Shown: positions 56,993 to 64,000 of the stretch, piece after piece
Numbering within the stretch: the stretch's first letter is position 1
Layout: every line of letters starts with the position of its first letter
Source: Pseudescherichia vulneris NBRC 102420
Lineage (GTDB): Bacteria; Pseudomonadota; Gammaproteobacteria; Enterobacterales; Enterobacteriaceae
Assembly: GCF_000759795.1 (NCBI RefSeq)
Contig: NZ_BBMZ01000025.1
Coordinates: 35,310-99,309, forward strand
DNA: 64,000 bases
Direction of reading: 5' to 3'
Position numbers and translations under genes: made by a program
The notes under the pieces: model-generated
Told to the model about the DNA's origin: nothing
Seen by the model: only the letters and a program-made list of their open reading frames with translations
The model's database searches: none

Positions 56993-58375
56993 GCCATTTA
57001 GCGCGGCTACCCGATAGGCTTCCGCCATGGTTGGGTAGTTAAAGGTGGTGTTAACGAAGTACTCGATGGTGTTACCGCCGCCTTTCTGCTCCATAATCGC
57101 CTGGCCGATATGAATAATTTCGGCCGCGCGCTCACCAAAGCAGTGGATCCCCAAAATCTCTTTCGTCTCGCGGTGGAACAGGATCTTCAGCGTTCCGACG
57201 CTCATCCCCACAATCTGTGCCCGCGCCAGGTGCTTAAACTGCGCCCGACCCACTTCATAGGGCACCTTCATTGCGGTGAGCTGCTGCTCCGTTTTACCGA
57301 CCGAGCTGATCTCCGGAATGGTGTAGATCCCGGTGGGGATATCTTCCACCAGATGCGCCGTCGCCTCGCCTTTGACCATCGCCTGAGCAGCAATGCGGCC
57401 CTGATCGTAGGCGGCAGAGGCCAGGCTTGGGTAGCCGATAACGTCACCCACGGCGTAGATATGCGGCTGCGCGGTCTGGTACATGCTGTTGACCTTGAGC
57501 AGTCCCCGTCCGTCCGCGTCCAGACCGACGTTGGCCAGCTGCAGGCTATCGGTATTACCGGTACGTCCGTTGGCGTAGAGCAGGCAGTCGGCCTTAAGCT
57601 TTTTGCCTGACTTCAGGTGCATAATCACCCCGTCGTCCGTGCCCTCAATCTGCTCATACTCTTCGTTATGGCGGATCACGACGCCGTTGTTCCAGAAGTG
57701 GTAAGAGAGCGAGTCCGACATCTCCTGATCCAGAAACGCCAGCAGGCGATCGCGGGTGTTAATCAGATCGACTTTGACATCCATTCCCCGGAAGATCGAC
57801 GCGTACTCACAGCCGATCACCCCTGCACCGTAGATGATCACATGGCGTGGCTCATGCTGCATGCTGAGGATCGAGTCGCTGTCATAAACGCGAGGATGGG
57901 CAAAGTCGACGTCCGCCGGATGGTAGGGGCGAGAGCCGCAGGCGATGACAAACTTCTCTGCCGTCAGCGTCTCTACCGTACCGTCATGGCACTCCAGCGC
58001 CAGCGTATGCGCATCAACAAAGTGGGCATCGCCCTGCAGAATTTCACAGCGGTTACGCTCGTAAAACCCCTGGCGCATGCGCGTCTGCTGATTGATAACG
58101 CTGTCGGCGTGGTTGAGGATGTCGGCAAAAGAGGAGCGCAGAAGGCGGGAGTGGTCGCTGTACAGAGGGTTTTGATTAAATTCGATAATCCGACTGACCG
58201 CGTGGCGAAGCGCCTTCGAGGGGATGGTGCCCCAGTGGGTACATCCGCCGCCCACGTTATGGTATCGCTCAAGGACAGCGATCCTGGCACCTTGTTTCAC
58301 CAGCCCCATGGCAGCACCTTCGCCACCGGGACCGGAACCTATCACTATTGCATCGTAATCGTAAGTGTGTGGCAT
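56975..58375 (-). CDS. sthA: Soluble pyridine nucleotide transhydrogenase SthA
   Basis: A 466-residue FAD enzyme, the E. coli length, that moves reducing equivalents from NADPH to NAD+. The FAD fold is [13 protein letters not shown] and the second nucleotide fold [12 protein letters not shown]. The redox disulfide of related enzymes is absent: the site reads [13 protein letters not shown], with Thr for the second Cys, which is normal for SthA. Confidence 0.96.
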   Translation of the reverse strand: MPHTYDYDAIVIGSGPGGEGAAMGLVKQGARIAVLERYHNVGGGCTHWGTIPSKALRHAVSRIIEFNQNPLYSDHSRLLRSSFADILNHADSVINQQTRMRQGFYERNRCEILQGDAHFVDAHTLALECHDGTVETLTAEKFVIACGSRPYHPADVDFAHPRVYDSDSILSMQHEPRHVIIYGAGVIGCEYASIFRGMDVKVDLINTRDRLLAFLDQEMSDSLSYHFWNNGVVIRHNEEYEQIEGTDDGVIMHLKSGKKLKADCLLYANGRTGNTDSLQLANVGLDADGRGLLKVNSMYQTAQPHIYAVGDVIGYPSLASAAYDQGRIAAQAMVKGEATAHLVEDIPTGIYTIPEISSVGKTEQQLTAMKVPYEVGRAQFKHLARAQIVGMSVGTLKILFHRETKEILGIHCFGERAAEIIHIGQAIMEQKGGGNTIEYFVNTTFNYPTMAEAYRVAALNGLNRLF

Positions 58376-58532
58376 GGTAGGGCTTACCTGTTCTTATACA
58401 TAAAAACAACATAATACTAACATCGTTAAGGGCATAACCCAATTATCGCTCTGTTTTTTTGCCGTGCTATTTTTTTATTCTGCTTGCGCGCGCATTAACG
58501 TCATTAATGGTGCAACAGCTTGTAAACAATCT

Positions 58533-58569
58533 TTCATAAAGAATCATTCATAAAGAATCATTCACAAAG
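58533..58569. repeat. 14-base tandem repeat upstream of fabR
   Basis: TTCATAAAGAATCA occurs twice in a row (58533-58546 and 58547-58560), followed by a partial third copy TTCACAAAG. It lies just upstream of the likely fabR -10 element TATAGT at 58598-58603. Confidence 0.85.
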
Positions 58570-58637
58570 CCAGGCAAACCGATTAGCTTATCTCTGGTAT
58601 AGTGCCAGCAGGCCTTTGGAAGGATTCAGACATTGTG

Positions 58638-59273
58638 ATGGGCGTTAGAGCGCAACAAAAAGAACGAACCCGGCGTTCGCTGGTGGAAGCGGCATTTAGT
58701 CAGCTAAGCGCTGAGCGTAGCTTTGCCAGCCTGAGCCTGCGCGAAGTGGCGCGCGAGGCGGGCATTGCCCCAACGTCATTCTATCGCCATTTCCGCGATG
58801 TCGATGAGCTTGGCCTGACCATGGTCGACGAGAGCGGCCTGATGCTGCGCCAGCTGATGCGCCAGGCGCGCCAGCGCATTGCCAAAGGCGGGAGCGTGAT
58901 CCGCACCTCTGTCTCTACCTTTATGGAGTTTATCGGCAATAATCCCAACGCGTTTCGCCTGCTGCTGCGCGAACGTTCAGGCACCTCCAGCGCTTTTCGT
59001 GCTGCCGTAGCCCGCGAGATCCAGCACTTCATCGCGGAACTTGCCGACTATCTTGAACTCGAAAGCCATATGCCGCGGTCGTTCACCGAGGCACAGGCCG
59101 AAGCGATGGTCACCATTGTATTTAGCGCCGGCGCAGAAGCGCTGGACGTGGGTCCGGAGCAGCGCAGGCAGCTAGAAGAGCGCCTGGTGCTGCAATTGAG
59201 GATGATTTCGAAAGGCGCTTACTACTGGTATCGCCGTGAGCAGGAAAGAATGTCGCACCAACCCGATGAGTGA
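58638..59273 (+). CDS. fabR: TetR-family repressor FabR of unsaturated fatty acid synthesis
   Basis: A 211-residue TetR-type protein starting [20 protein letters not shown]. The helix-turn-helix region ([20 protein letters not shown]) is identical to E. coli FabR as I recall it. It represses fabA and fabB according to the unsaturated to saturated acyl thioester ratio. The start was set by homology, trimming 12 codons. It is followed ten bases later by yijD, so the two form an operon. Confidence 0.96.
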   Translation: MGVRAQQKERTRRSLVEAAFSQLSAERSFASLSLREVAREAGIAPTSFYRHFRDVDELGLTMVDESGLMLRQLMRQARQRIAKGGSVIRTSVSTFMEFIGNNPNAFRLLLRERSGTSSAFRAAVAREIQHFIAELADYLELESHMPRSFTEAQAEAMVTIVFSAGAEALDVGPEQRRQLEERLVLQLRMISKGAYYWYRREQERMSHQPDE

Positions 59274-59283
59274 AGGACGAGTA

Positions 59284-59643
59284 ATGAAACAGTCAGGTCA
59301 AGATAAAGGTACGTTACTGCTGGCGCTGATCGCTGGCTTATCGATTAACGGCACGTTTACGGCGATTTTCAGCTCGATTGTGCCGTTTTCGCTGTTCCCG
59401 GTTATCTCGCTGGTGCTGGCGGTCTACTGTCTGCATCAACGCTATCAAAATCGCACCATGCCGCTGGGGCTACCGGCGCTGGCCGCCGCCTGCTTTATCT
59501 TAGGCGTGCTGCTCTATAGCGCAGTAGTGCGGGCTGAGTATCCAGCCATTGGTTCTAACTTTGTCCCTGCCGTACTGTCAGTGGTGCTGGTGTTCTGGAT
59601 TGGCTACCGCATGCGTAACCGCAAGTACGAGCTGACAGAGTAG
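59284..59643 (+). CDS. yijD: Inner-membrane protein YijD (DUF1422)
   Basis: A 119-residue membrane protein, the E. coli length, with about four helices ([54 protein letters not shown]). Function unknown; cotranscribed with fabR. The start MKQSGQDKG has an AAGGACGA Shine-Dalgarno. Confidence 0.93.
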   Translation: MKQSGQDKGTLLLALIAGLSINGTFTAIFSSIVPFSLFPVISLVLAVYCLHQRYQNRTMPLGLPALAAACFILGVLLYSAVVRAEYPAIGSNFVPAVLSVVLVFWIGYRMRNRKYELTE

Positions 59644-59663
59644 ATGAAGAGTTAGGACTCTGA

Positions 59664-59700
59664 AGTAGGCCGGATAAGCGTAGCGCCATCCGGCGTTTTC
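59664..59700. repeat. REP palindrome between yijD and trmA
   Basis: GTAGGCCGGATAAGC/GCGCCATCCGGCG is a REP-type palindrome between two convergent genes. Confidence 0.8.
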
Positions 59701-59714
59701 AGCAGGCGATAGGT

Positions 59715-60815
59715 TTATTTTCTGGTCAGCAGCACCCCGCACTCCATATGGTGCGTGTAGGGGAACTGATCGAACAGCGCCAGGCGTTCAACCTGATGCG
59801 TCTGGCTGAAGGTCTCGAGGTTCTGGCACAGCGTCTCCGGATTGCAGGAGATGTACAGAATACGCGGGTAGGCCTGCACCATCTTCTCCGTTTCGCTATC
59901 CAGGCCGCTGCGCGGCGGATCGACAAAAATCGTCTCGCAGCGATAGCTCTTCAGATCGACACCCTGCAGGCGGTTAAATTCACGCACCCCGTTCATCGCC
60001 TGGGTAAACTCCTCTGCCGCCATGCGGATAATCTGCACGTTGTCGATCTGGTTGGCGGCGATGTTGTACTGCGCTGCTGCCACTGACGGTTTAGCAATTT
60101 CGGTTGCCAGCACGCGATCAAAGTTGCGCGCCAGCGCCAAAGAGAAGTTGCCGTTGCCGCAGTACAGCTCCAGCAGGTCGCCGGATGACCCTGCGGTCAC
60201 GTCCAGCGCCCACTCCAGCATCTGAATGTTCATCGCCGCGTTAGGCTGGGTAAAGCTGTTCTCTACCTGACGATAGATCATCTCCTGGCCCGCCACCGGC
60301 AGGCGCTCGTCGACGTAGTCCCGATCCAGCATCACCTTGGTTTTGGTCGCCCGCCCGATGATATGCACGTCCATGCCCTGCGCCCGCAGCGTAGTGCGCA
60401 GGGCCTGCGCCTCGGCCTGCCACGCCTCGTCCAGCTTTTTATGGTACAGCAGGGTCACGATGGCCTGACCGCTAAGGGTGCTCAGGTAGTCGATCTGGAA
60501 CAGCTTGAAGCGCAGGACATTATTACCCCGTACGCTGTCCATTATTGCAGCCATTAACTGGTTGATCAGGGCGCTGGCGGCTGGGAAACTCTCTACACGG
60601 ATCCGGCTTTTGGTCTGCTGATCGAAGATGATGTGGTACAGGTCATCTCCATCGTGCCAGATACGAAACTCGGCCCGCATCCGGTAATGGCTTACAGGAG
60701 AGCGAAACACCTCCGGCGCAGGCGCGGAAAAGGGCGTCATCATCTCTTGCAGACGGACCACTTTTTCGGCCAGCTGAGCGTCGTACTGTTCTATCGGGAG
60801 GTGTTCGGGGGTCAT
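59715..60815 (-). CDS. trmA: tRNA (uracil-54-C5)-methyltransferase TrmA
   Basis: A 366-residue S-adenosylmethionine enzyme, the E. coli length, that makes ribothymidine 54 in tRNA. The cofactor loop is [15 protein letters not shown], the catalytic Cys lies in [15 protein letters not shown], and [10 protein letters not shown] is conserved. Divergent from btuB. Confidence 0.97.
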   Translation of the reverse strand: MTPEHLPIEQYDAQLAEKVVRLQEMMTPFSAPAPEVFRSPVSHYRMRAEFRIWHDGDDLYHIIFDQQTKSRIRVESFPAASALINQLMAAIMDSVRGNNVLRFKLFQIDYLSTLSGQAIVTLLYHKKLDEAWQAEAQALRTTLRAQGMDVHIIGRATKTKVMLDRDYVDERLPVAGQEMIYRQVENSFTQPNAAMNIQMLEWALDVTAGSSGDLLELYCGNGNFSLALARNFDRVLATEIAKPSVAAAQYNIAANQIDNVQIIRMAAEEFTQAMNGVREFNRLQGVDLKSYRCETIFVDPPRSGLDSETEKMVQAYPRILYISCNPETLCQNLETFSQTHQVERLALFDQFPYTHHMECGVLLTRK

Positions 60816-60903
60816 GATGCGTCCTGAGTGAAAATAGATTACGCGGGGATTGTAGGGATTGCGTGCGTATTGTCCAGCCCAGCGTTTTTACTTTTCTTCT
60901 CTT

Positions 60904-60927
60904 AGCAGTCTGGACATCTATAAGTAC
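60904..60927 (+). promoter_or_regulatory. Possible MetJ operator upstream of the btuB leader
   Basis: Three adjacent 8-base units AGCAGTCT, GGACATCT and ATAAGTAC score 6, 6 and 4 of 8 against the met box AGACGTCT. The middle one differs by one base from the GGACGTCT box of metF in this window. Tentative. Confidence 0.4.
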
Positions 60928-61150
60928 CTACAGGTAGCATCCACGCTCCGGTCCTGTGAGTTAAAAGGGAATCCAGTGAAAATCTGGGGCTGACGCGCAG
61001 CGGTAAGGAGAGTTGGAGTGATAGCGAAAGCAGACACTGCCGCAAGGCGGGAAGTCATCACTCTGGAAAATCTCCAAGCCCGAAGACCTGCCGGTATACG
61101 TCGCATTTGGCTTTCATCATCGCGTGCTATTGATGGGGCCTGCGGCATCC
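60928..61150 (+). ncRNA. Cobalamin (adenosylcobalamin) riboswitch of btuB
   Basis: The leader contains the family landmarks in order: GGTCCTGTGAGTTAA, GGGAATCCAGTG, GCTGACGCGCAGCGGTAAGG, GCGGGAAGTCATCA and the B12 box with AAGCCCGAAGACCTGCCGG. It follows the E. coli btuB leader closely up to the start codon. Binding of adenosylcobalamin hides the btuB ribosome site. The exact 5' end was not determined. Confidence 0.93.
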
Positions 61151-61175
61151 TTCTTATATTGTGGATGCTTTTACA

Positions 61176-63020
61176 ATGATAAAAAAAGCTTCGCTGATGA
61201 CGGCGCTCTCCGTCACGGCATTTTCCGGCTGGGCGCAGGACAGCAATCCGGACACGTTGGTCGTTACCGCAAACCGTTTTCAGCAGCCGGTAAAAACGGT
61301 GCTGGCACCGGTCAGCGTTGTCACCCGCCAGGATATCGATCGCTGGCAGTCAACCTCCGTAACCGATGTGATGCGTCGTCTACCTGGCGTAGATATCTCG
61401 CAGAACGGCGGTATGGGGCAGATCTCTTCTCTTTATGTGCGCGGCACTAACTCCAGTCATGTGCTGATCCTGGTCGATGGCGTACGCCTCAACCAGGCTG
61501 GCGTCAGCGGCTCGTCCGATCTCAGCCAGTTCCCGCTGGCCTTAGTGCAGCGTATTGAATACATTCGTGGCCCGCGCTCGGCAGTGTACGGCTCCGACGC
61601 TATCGGCGGGGTGGTGAATATCATCACGACGCGTGAGAAAAACGGCACGACGCTGTCGGCAGGCATCGGATCCAAAGGCTATCAGAACTATGAGGCCAGC
61701 ACGCAGCAGGATCTGGGCGACAGCACCCGTGTGACGCTGGCGGGCGACTACACCTATACCAAAGGCTTTGATATCGGCGCTGAAGGGAACACGGGTGGCC
61801 TGGCGCAGCCCGATCGCGACGGGTTTATGAGCAAGACGCTGTACGGTGCGCTGGAGCATAGCTTCTCTGAAGAGTGGAGCGGCTTTGTACGCGGCTACGG
61901 CTATGACAACCGTACCGACTACGAAGGCTACTACAGCAGCTTCACGCCTGACGTGCTGGTGGATACGCGCCAGCTCTACAGCCAGACCTGGGACGCGGGC
62001 CTGCGCTTTAACGGCGATATCTTCCGCTCTCAGCTGCTGACCAGCTATGGCCACAGCAAAGATTTTAACTACGATCCGCATCTGGGCCGCTACGATTCCA
62101 ACGCCACGCTGGATGAGATCAAACAGTACAACGTACAGTGGGCGAATACCGTTGACGTCGGGCAGGGCAACGTCGGGGCAGGCATCGACTGGCAGAAGCA
62201 GAGCACCGAGCCGGGAACCAACTACGTTACCGACGGTTACGATCAGCGTAACACTGGCGTCTATCTGACTGCGCTGCAGCAGCTGGGTGACTTCACGCTG
62301 GAAGGCGCGGTGCGTAGCGATGACAACTCGCAGTTTGGCCGTCACGGCACCTGGCAGAGCAGCGCTGGCTGGGAGTTTATCGAAGGCTATCGCTTTATTG
62401 CCTCCTACGGCACAGCGTATAAAGCGCCGAACCTCGGCCAGCTGCATGGCTTCTACGGCAATGACGATCTCAACCCGGAAGAGAGCAAGCAGTGGGAAGG
62501 GGCCTTTGAAGGCCTGACGTCGGGTGTGAACTGGCGCGTCTCCGGCTACCGTAACGACGTAGACAACCTCATCGACTATGACGATGGCGCGATGAAGTAC
62601 TACAACGTGGGCAAGGCGCGGATTAAAGGTGTGGAAGCGACGGCATCCTTCGATACCGGCCCGCTAGGACACAGCCTGAGCTACGACTATGTCGATTCAC
62701 GTAATGCGGTGACTGACGAGCCGCTGGCACGCCGTGCGAAGCAGCAGGTGAAGTATCAGCTCGACTGGCAGGTCTACGATCTGGACTGGAGCGTAACCTA
62801 TCACTATCTGGGCACGCGCTACGATACGGACTACACCACCTATCAGCGGGTCAAGATGGGTGGCGTCAGTTTATGGGATGCAGCAGTGTCGTATCCGATC
62901 ACCTCACAGTTCACCGTTCGTGGTAAAATAGCTAACCTGTTCGATAAAGATTACGAGACAGTTTATGGCTACCATACTGCAGGACGAGAATACACCGTCT
63001 CTGGCAGCTACACCTTCTGA
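61176..63020 (+). CDS. btuB: TonB-dependent vitamin B12 outer-membrane receptor BtuB
   Basis: A 614-residue beta-barrel receptor, the E. coli length. A signal peptide ([20 protein letters not shown]) precedes the TonB box [10 protein letters not shown], a plug domain to about residue 155 and the barrel ending in YTVSGSYTF with a terminal Phe. It takes up cobalamin with TonB and is also a known phage and colicin receptor. The start was chosen by homology, just after the riboswitch. The extracellular loops differ from E. coli more than the rest. Confidence 0.96.
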   Translation: MIKKASLMTALSVTAFSGWAQDSNPDTLVVTANRFQQPVKTVLAPVSVVTRQDIDRWQSTSVTDVMRRLPGVDISQNGGMGQISSLYVRGTNSSHVLILVDGVRLNQAGVSGSSDLSQFPLALVQRIEYIRGPRSAVYGSDAIGGVVNIITTREKNGTTLSAGIGSKGYQNYEASTQQDLGDSTRVTLAGDYTYTKGFDIGAEGNTGGLAQPDRDGFMSKTLYGALEHSFSEEWSGFVRGYGYDNRTDYEGYYSSFTPDVLVDTRQLYSQTWDAGLRFNGDIFRSQLLTSYGHSKDFNYDPHLGRYDSNATLDEIKQYNVQWANTVDVGQGNVGAGIDWQKQSTEPGTNYVTDGYDQRNTGVYLTALQQLGDFTLEGAVRSDDNSQFGRHGTWQSSAGWEFIEGYRFIASYGTAYKAPNLGQLHGFYGNDDLNPEESKQWEGAFEGLTSGVNWRVSGYRNDVDNLIDYDDGAMKYYNVGKARIKGVEATASFDTGPLGHSLSYDYVDSRNAVTDEPLARRAKQQVKYQLDWQVYDLDWSVTYHYLGTRYDTDYTTYQRVKMGGVSLWDAAVSYPITSQFTVRGKIANLFDKDYETVYGYHTAGREYTVSGSYTF

Positions 63021-63846
63021 TCCACGACCCACCGTGCTGGTGTTTGACTCCGGCGTCGGTGGGCTATCCGTCTATGATGAGATCCGGCGTCTTCTGCCGG
63101 ACCTCCATTACATCTATGCGTTTGATAACGTTGCCTTCCCGTATGGGGAGAAGTCAGAAGCATTTATCGTTGAGCGCGTGGTGGAGATTGTCACCGCCGT
63201 TCAGGCCCGCTATCCGCTCTCTCTGGCGGTGATTGCCTGTAATACGGCCAGCACCGTCTCGCTTCCTGCTCTGCGCGAGAAGTTCGGCTTCCCGGTGGTA
63301 GGCGTTGTGCCCGCCATTAAGCCTGCGGCACGCCTGACCGCCAACCGCGTTGTTGGCCTGCTGGCAACCCGCGGCACGGTAAAGCGTCCTTATACGCACG
63401 AGCTTATTCAGCGCTTTGCTAATGAATGTCACTTTGAACTGCTGGGCTCGTCTGAGCTGGTAGAGATAGCCGAAGCGAAGCTGCATGGCGAACCGGTCTC
63501 TCTCGACAGATTACGCCGTATTCTTCGCCCGTGGTTACGGATGGCGGAGCCGCCGGATACCGTTGTCCTCGGCTGCACTCACTTCCCGCTTCTTCAGGAG
63601 GAGCTGCTGCAGGTGCTACCGGAAGGAACGCGGCTGGTGGATTCCGGCGCGGCGATTGCTCGCCGAACGGCATGGCTGCTTGAGCATGATGCACCCGATG
63701 CTAAATCGGCTGATGAAAACATCGCTTACTGCATGGACGTAACGCCGGAGACTGTACAATTGCTGCCCGTTTTGCAGCGATACGGCTTCAAATCGCTTGA
63801 AAAACTGGCAACGGATAGCGGGTTTGCACAAAAAAGAGACGCTTGA
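62965..63846 (+). CDS. murI: Glutamate racemase MurI
   Basis: A 293-residue enzyme that makes D-glutamate for peptidoglycan. The two catalytic cysteines lie in [11 protein letters not shown] and [11 protein letters not shown], and [10 protein letters not shown] opens the fold. The N-terminal about 20 residues before PRPTVLVFD are a UDP-MurNAc-Ala-sensing extension typical of enterobacterial MurI. It overlaps the btuB end by 56 bases in another frame, as in E. coli. The C-terminus is about eight residues longer than E. coli MurI. Confidence 0.96.
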   Translation: MATILQDENTPSLAATPSDPRPTVLVFDSGVGGLSVYDEIRRLLPDLHYIYAFDNVAFPYGEKSEAFIVERVVEIVTAVQARYPLSLAVIACNTASTVSLPALREKFGFPVVGVVPAIKPAARLTANRVVGLLATRGTVKRPYTHELIQRFANECHFELLGSSELVEIAEAKLHGEPVSLDRLRRILRPWLRMAEPPDTVVLGCTHFPLLQEELLQVLPEGTRLVDSGAAIARRTAWLLEHDAPDAKSADENIAYCMDVTPETVQLLPVLQRYGFKSLEKLATDSGFAQKRDA

Positions 63847-63904
63847 AAGATTTTTTGAAATTAGCTCTTGTCAGCCCGGAATAACTCCCTATAATGCGCC
63901 TCCA
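63845..63904 (+). promoter_or_regulatory. rRNA operon promoter P1 with UP element
   Basis: The -35 hexamer TTGTCA (63868-63873) and the -10 TATAAT (63890-63895) are 16 bases apart, as in E. coli rrnB P1. The discriminator GCGCCTCC and the start A at 63904 follow. The A/T-rich stretch at 63845-63866 is the UP element; it begins at the murI stop codon. Confidence 0.93.
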
Positions 63905-64000
63905 CTGACACGGAACAACGGCACGCAAGCCGCCGGGTCAGAAGGACTTCTCCGGAAGTTCTGACAGAGAAAAGCGAAAAATAAACGCTTGACTCTGGAT
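63905..64000 (+). promoter_or_regulatory. rRNA operon P1-P2 spacer and P2 -35 element (cut by window edge)
   Basis: The spacer matches the E. coli rrn P1-P2 interval (CACTGACACGGAACAACGGC near its start). TTGACT at 63989-63994 is the P2 -35 hexamer. The P2 -10, boxA leader and 16S rRNA should follow directly beyond the window. Confidence 0.88.

Noticed and set aside
56975..58375. Missing second redox cysteine in SthA as a defect
   Set aside because: SthA proteins naturally lack the disulfide of related reductases; the site reads as in E. coli.
62965..63020. btuB-murI overlap as a possible frameshift fusion
   Set aside because: The same 56-base overlap is normal in E. coli, and both proteins are full length.

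Overview
The window is chromosomal DNA of an enterobacterium (family Enterobacteriaceae). It follows the E. coli K-12 gene order from rhaBAD-rhaSR-sodA through cpx, pfkA, tpiA, glpFKX, hslVU, metJBLF, ppc, argECBH, oxyR and btuB-murI up to the edge of an rRNA operon. Most proteins have the same length as, and very high similarity to, their E. coli counterparts as I remember them. The differences point to a relative in the Enterobacter/Leclercia/Kosakonia/Klebsiella group rather than Escherichia, but the genus cannot be fixed by eye. rhaT and kdgT are absent around sodA. A sugar ABC transporter sits in the rhamnose operon. An SLC13-type permease stands where cdh would be. oxyS is missing, and yijE-gldA-fsaB-ptsA are absent between katG and eptC.

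Layout. 1-10.7 kb: L-rhamnose catabolism. rhaB-rhaA-rhaD, a periplasmic sugar-binding protein, a two-domain ABC ATPase, two permeases and fucO (cut by the window edge) run on the minus strand, and the activators rhaS and rhaR diverge from them. 10.7-15.1 kb: sodA, yiiM and the Cpx envelope-stress module (cpxRA divergent from cpxP, with the CpxQ small RNA in the cpxP 3' end). 15.1-17.6 kb: a small accessory patch with a polymorphic-toxin-like gene broken by one in-frame stop codon, a likely immunity gene, a DUF1493 gene and a secreted DUF3757-like gene. Next to it is a second, degenerate copy of the CpxQ terminator. 17.7-29.6 kb: fieF, pfkA, sbp, an anion permease, tpiA, yiiQ, yiiR, fpr, glpFKX and zapB. 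29.6-38.1 kb: rraA, menA, hslVU (with a sigma-32 promoter), ftsN, cytR, priA and rpmE. 38.1-45.8 kb: metJ divergent from metBL, then metF and katG, with MetJ operators. 45.9-51.2 kb: an unrecognised small ORF, eptC and ppc. 51.4-59.6 kb: argE divergent from argCBH with two ARG boxes, then oxyR, sthA, fabR and yijD. 59.7-64 kb: trmA, a cobalamin riboswitch with btuB, murI, and the P1 promoter plus the start of P2 of an rRNA operon whose 16S gene lies just outside.

Most of the window is ordinary core genome. The parts worth a second look are the broken toxin/immunity patch next to CpxQ, the lone ORF between katG and eptC, a MetJ-operator-like sequence in front of the btuB riboswitch, the missing oxyS, and the re-wired rhamnose operon. 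I saw no insertion sequence, prophage, CRISPR array or tRNA gene. REP-type palindromes are frequent between genes. I found no clear evidence of a wholly new system.
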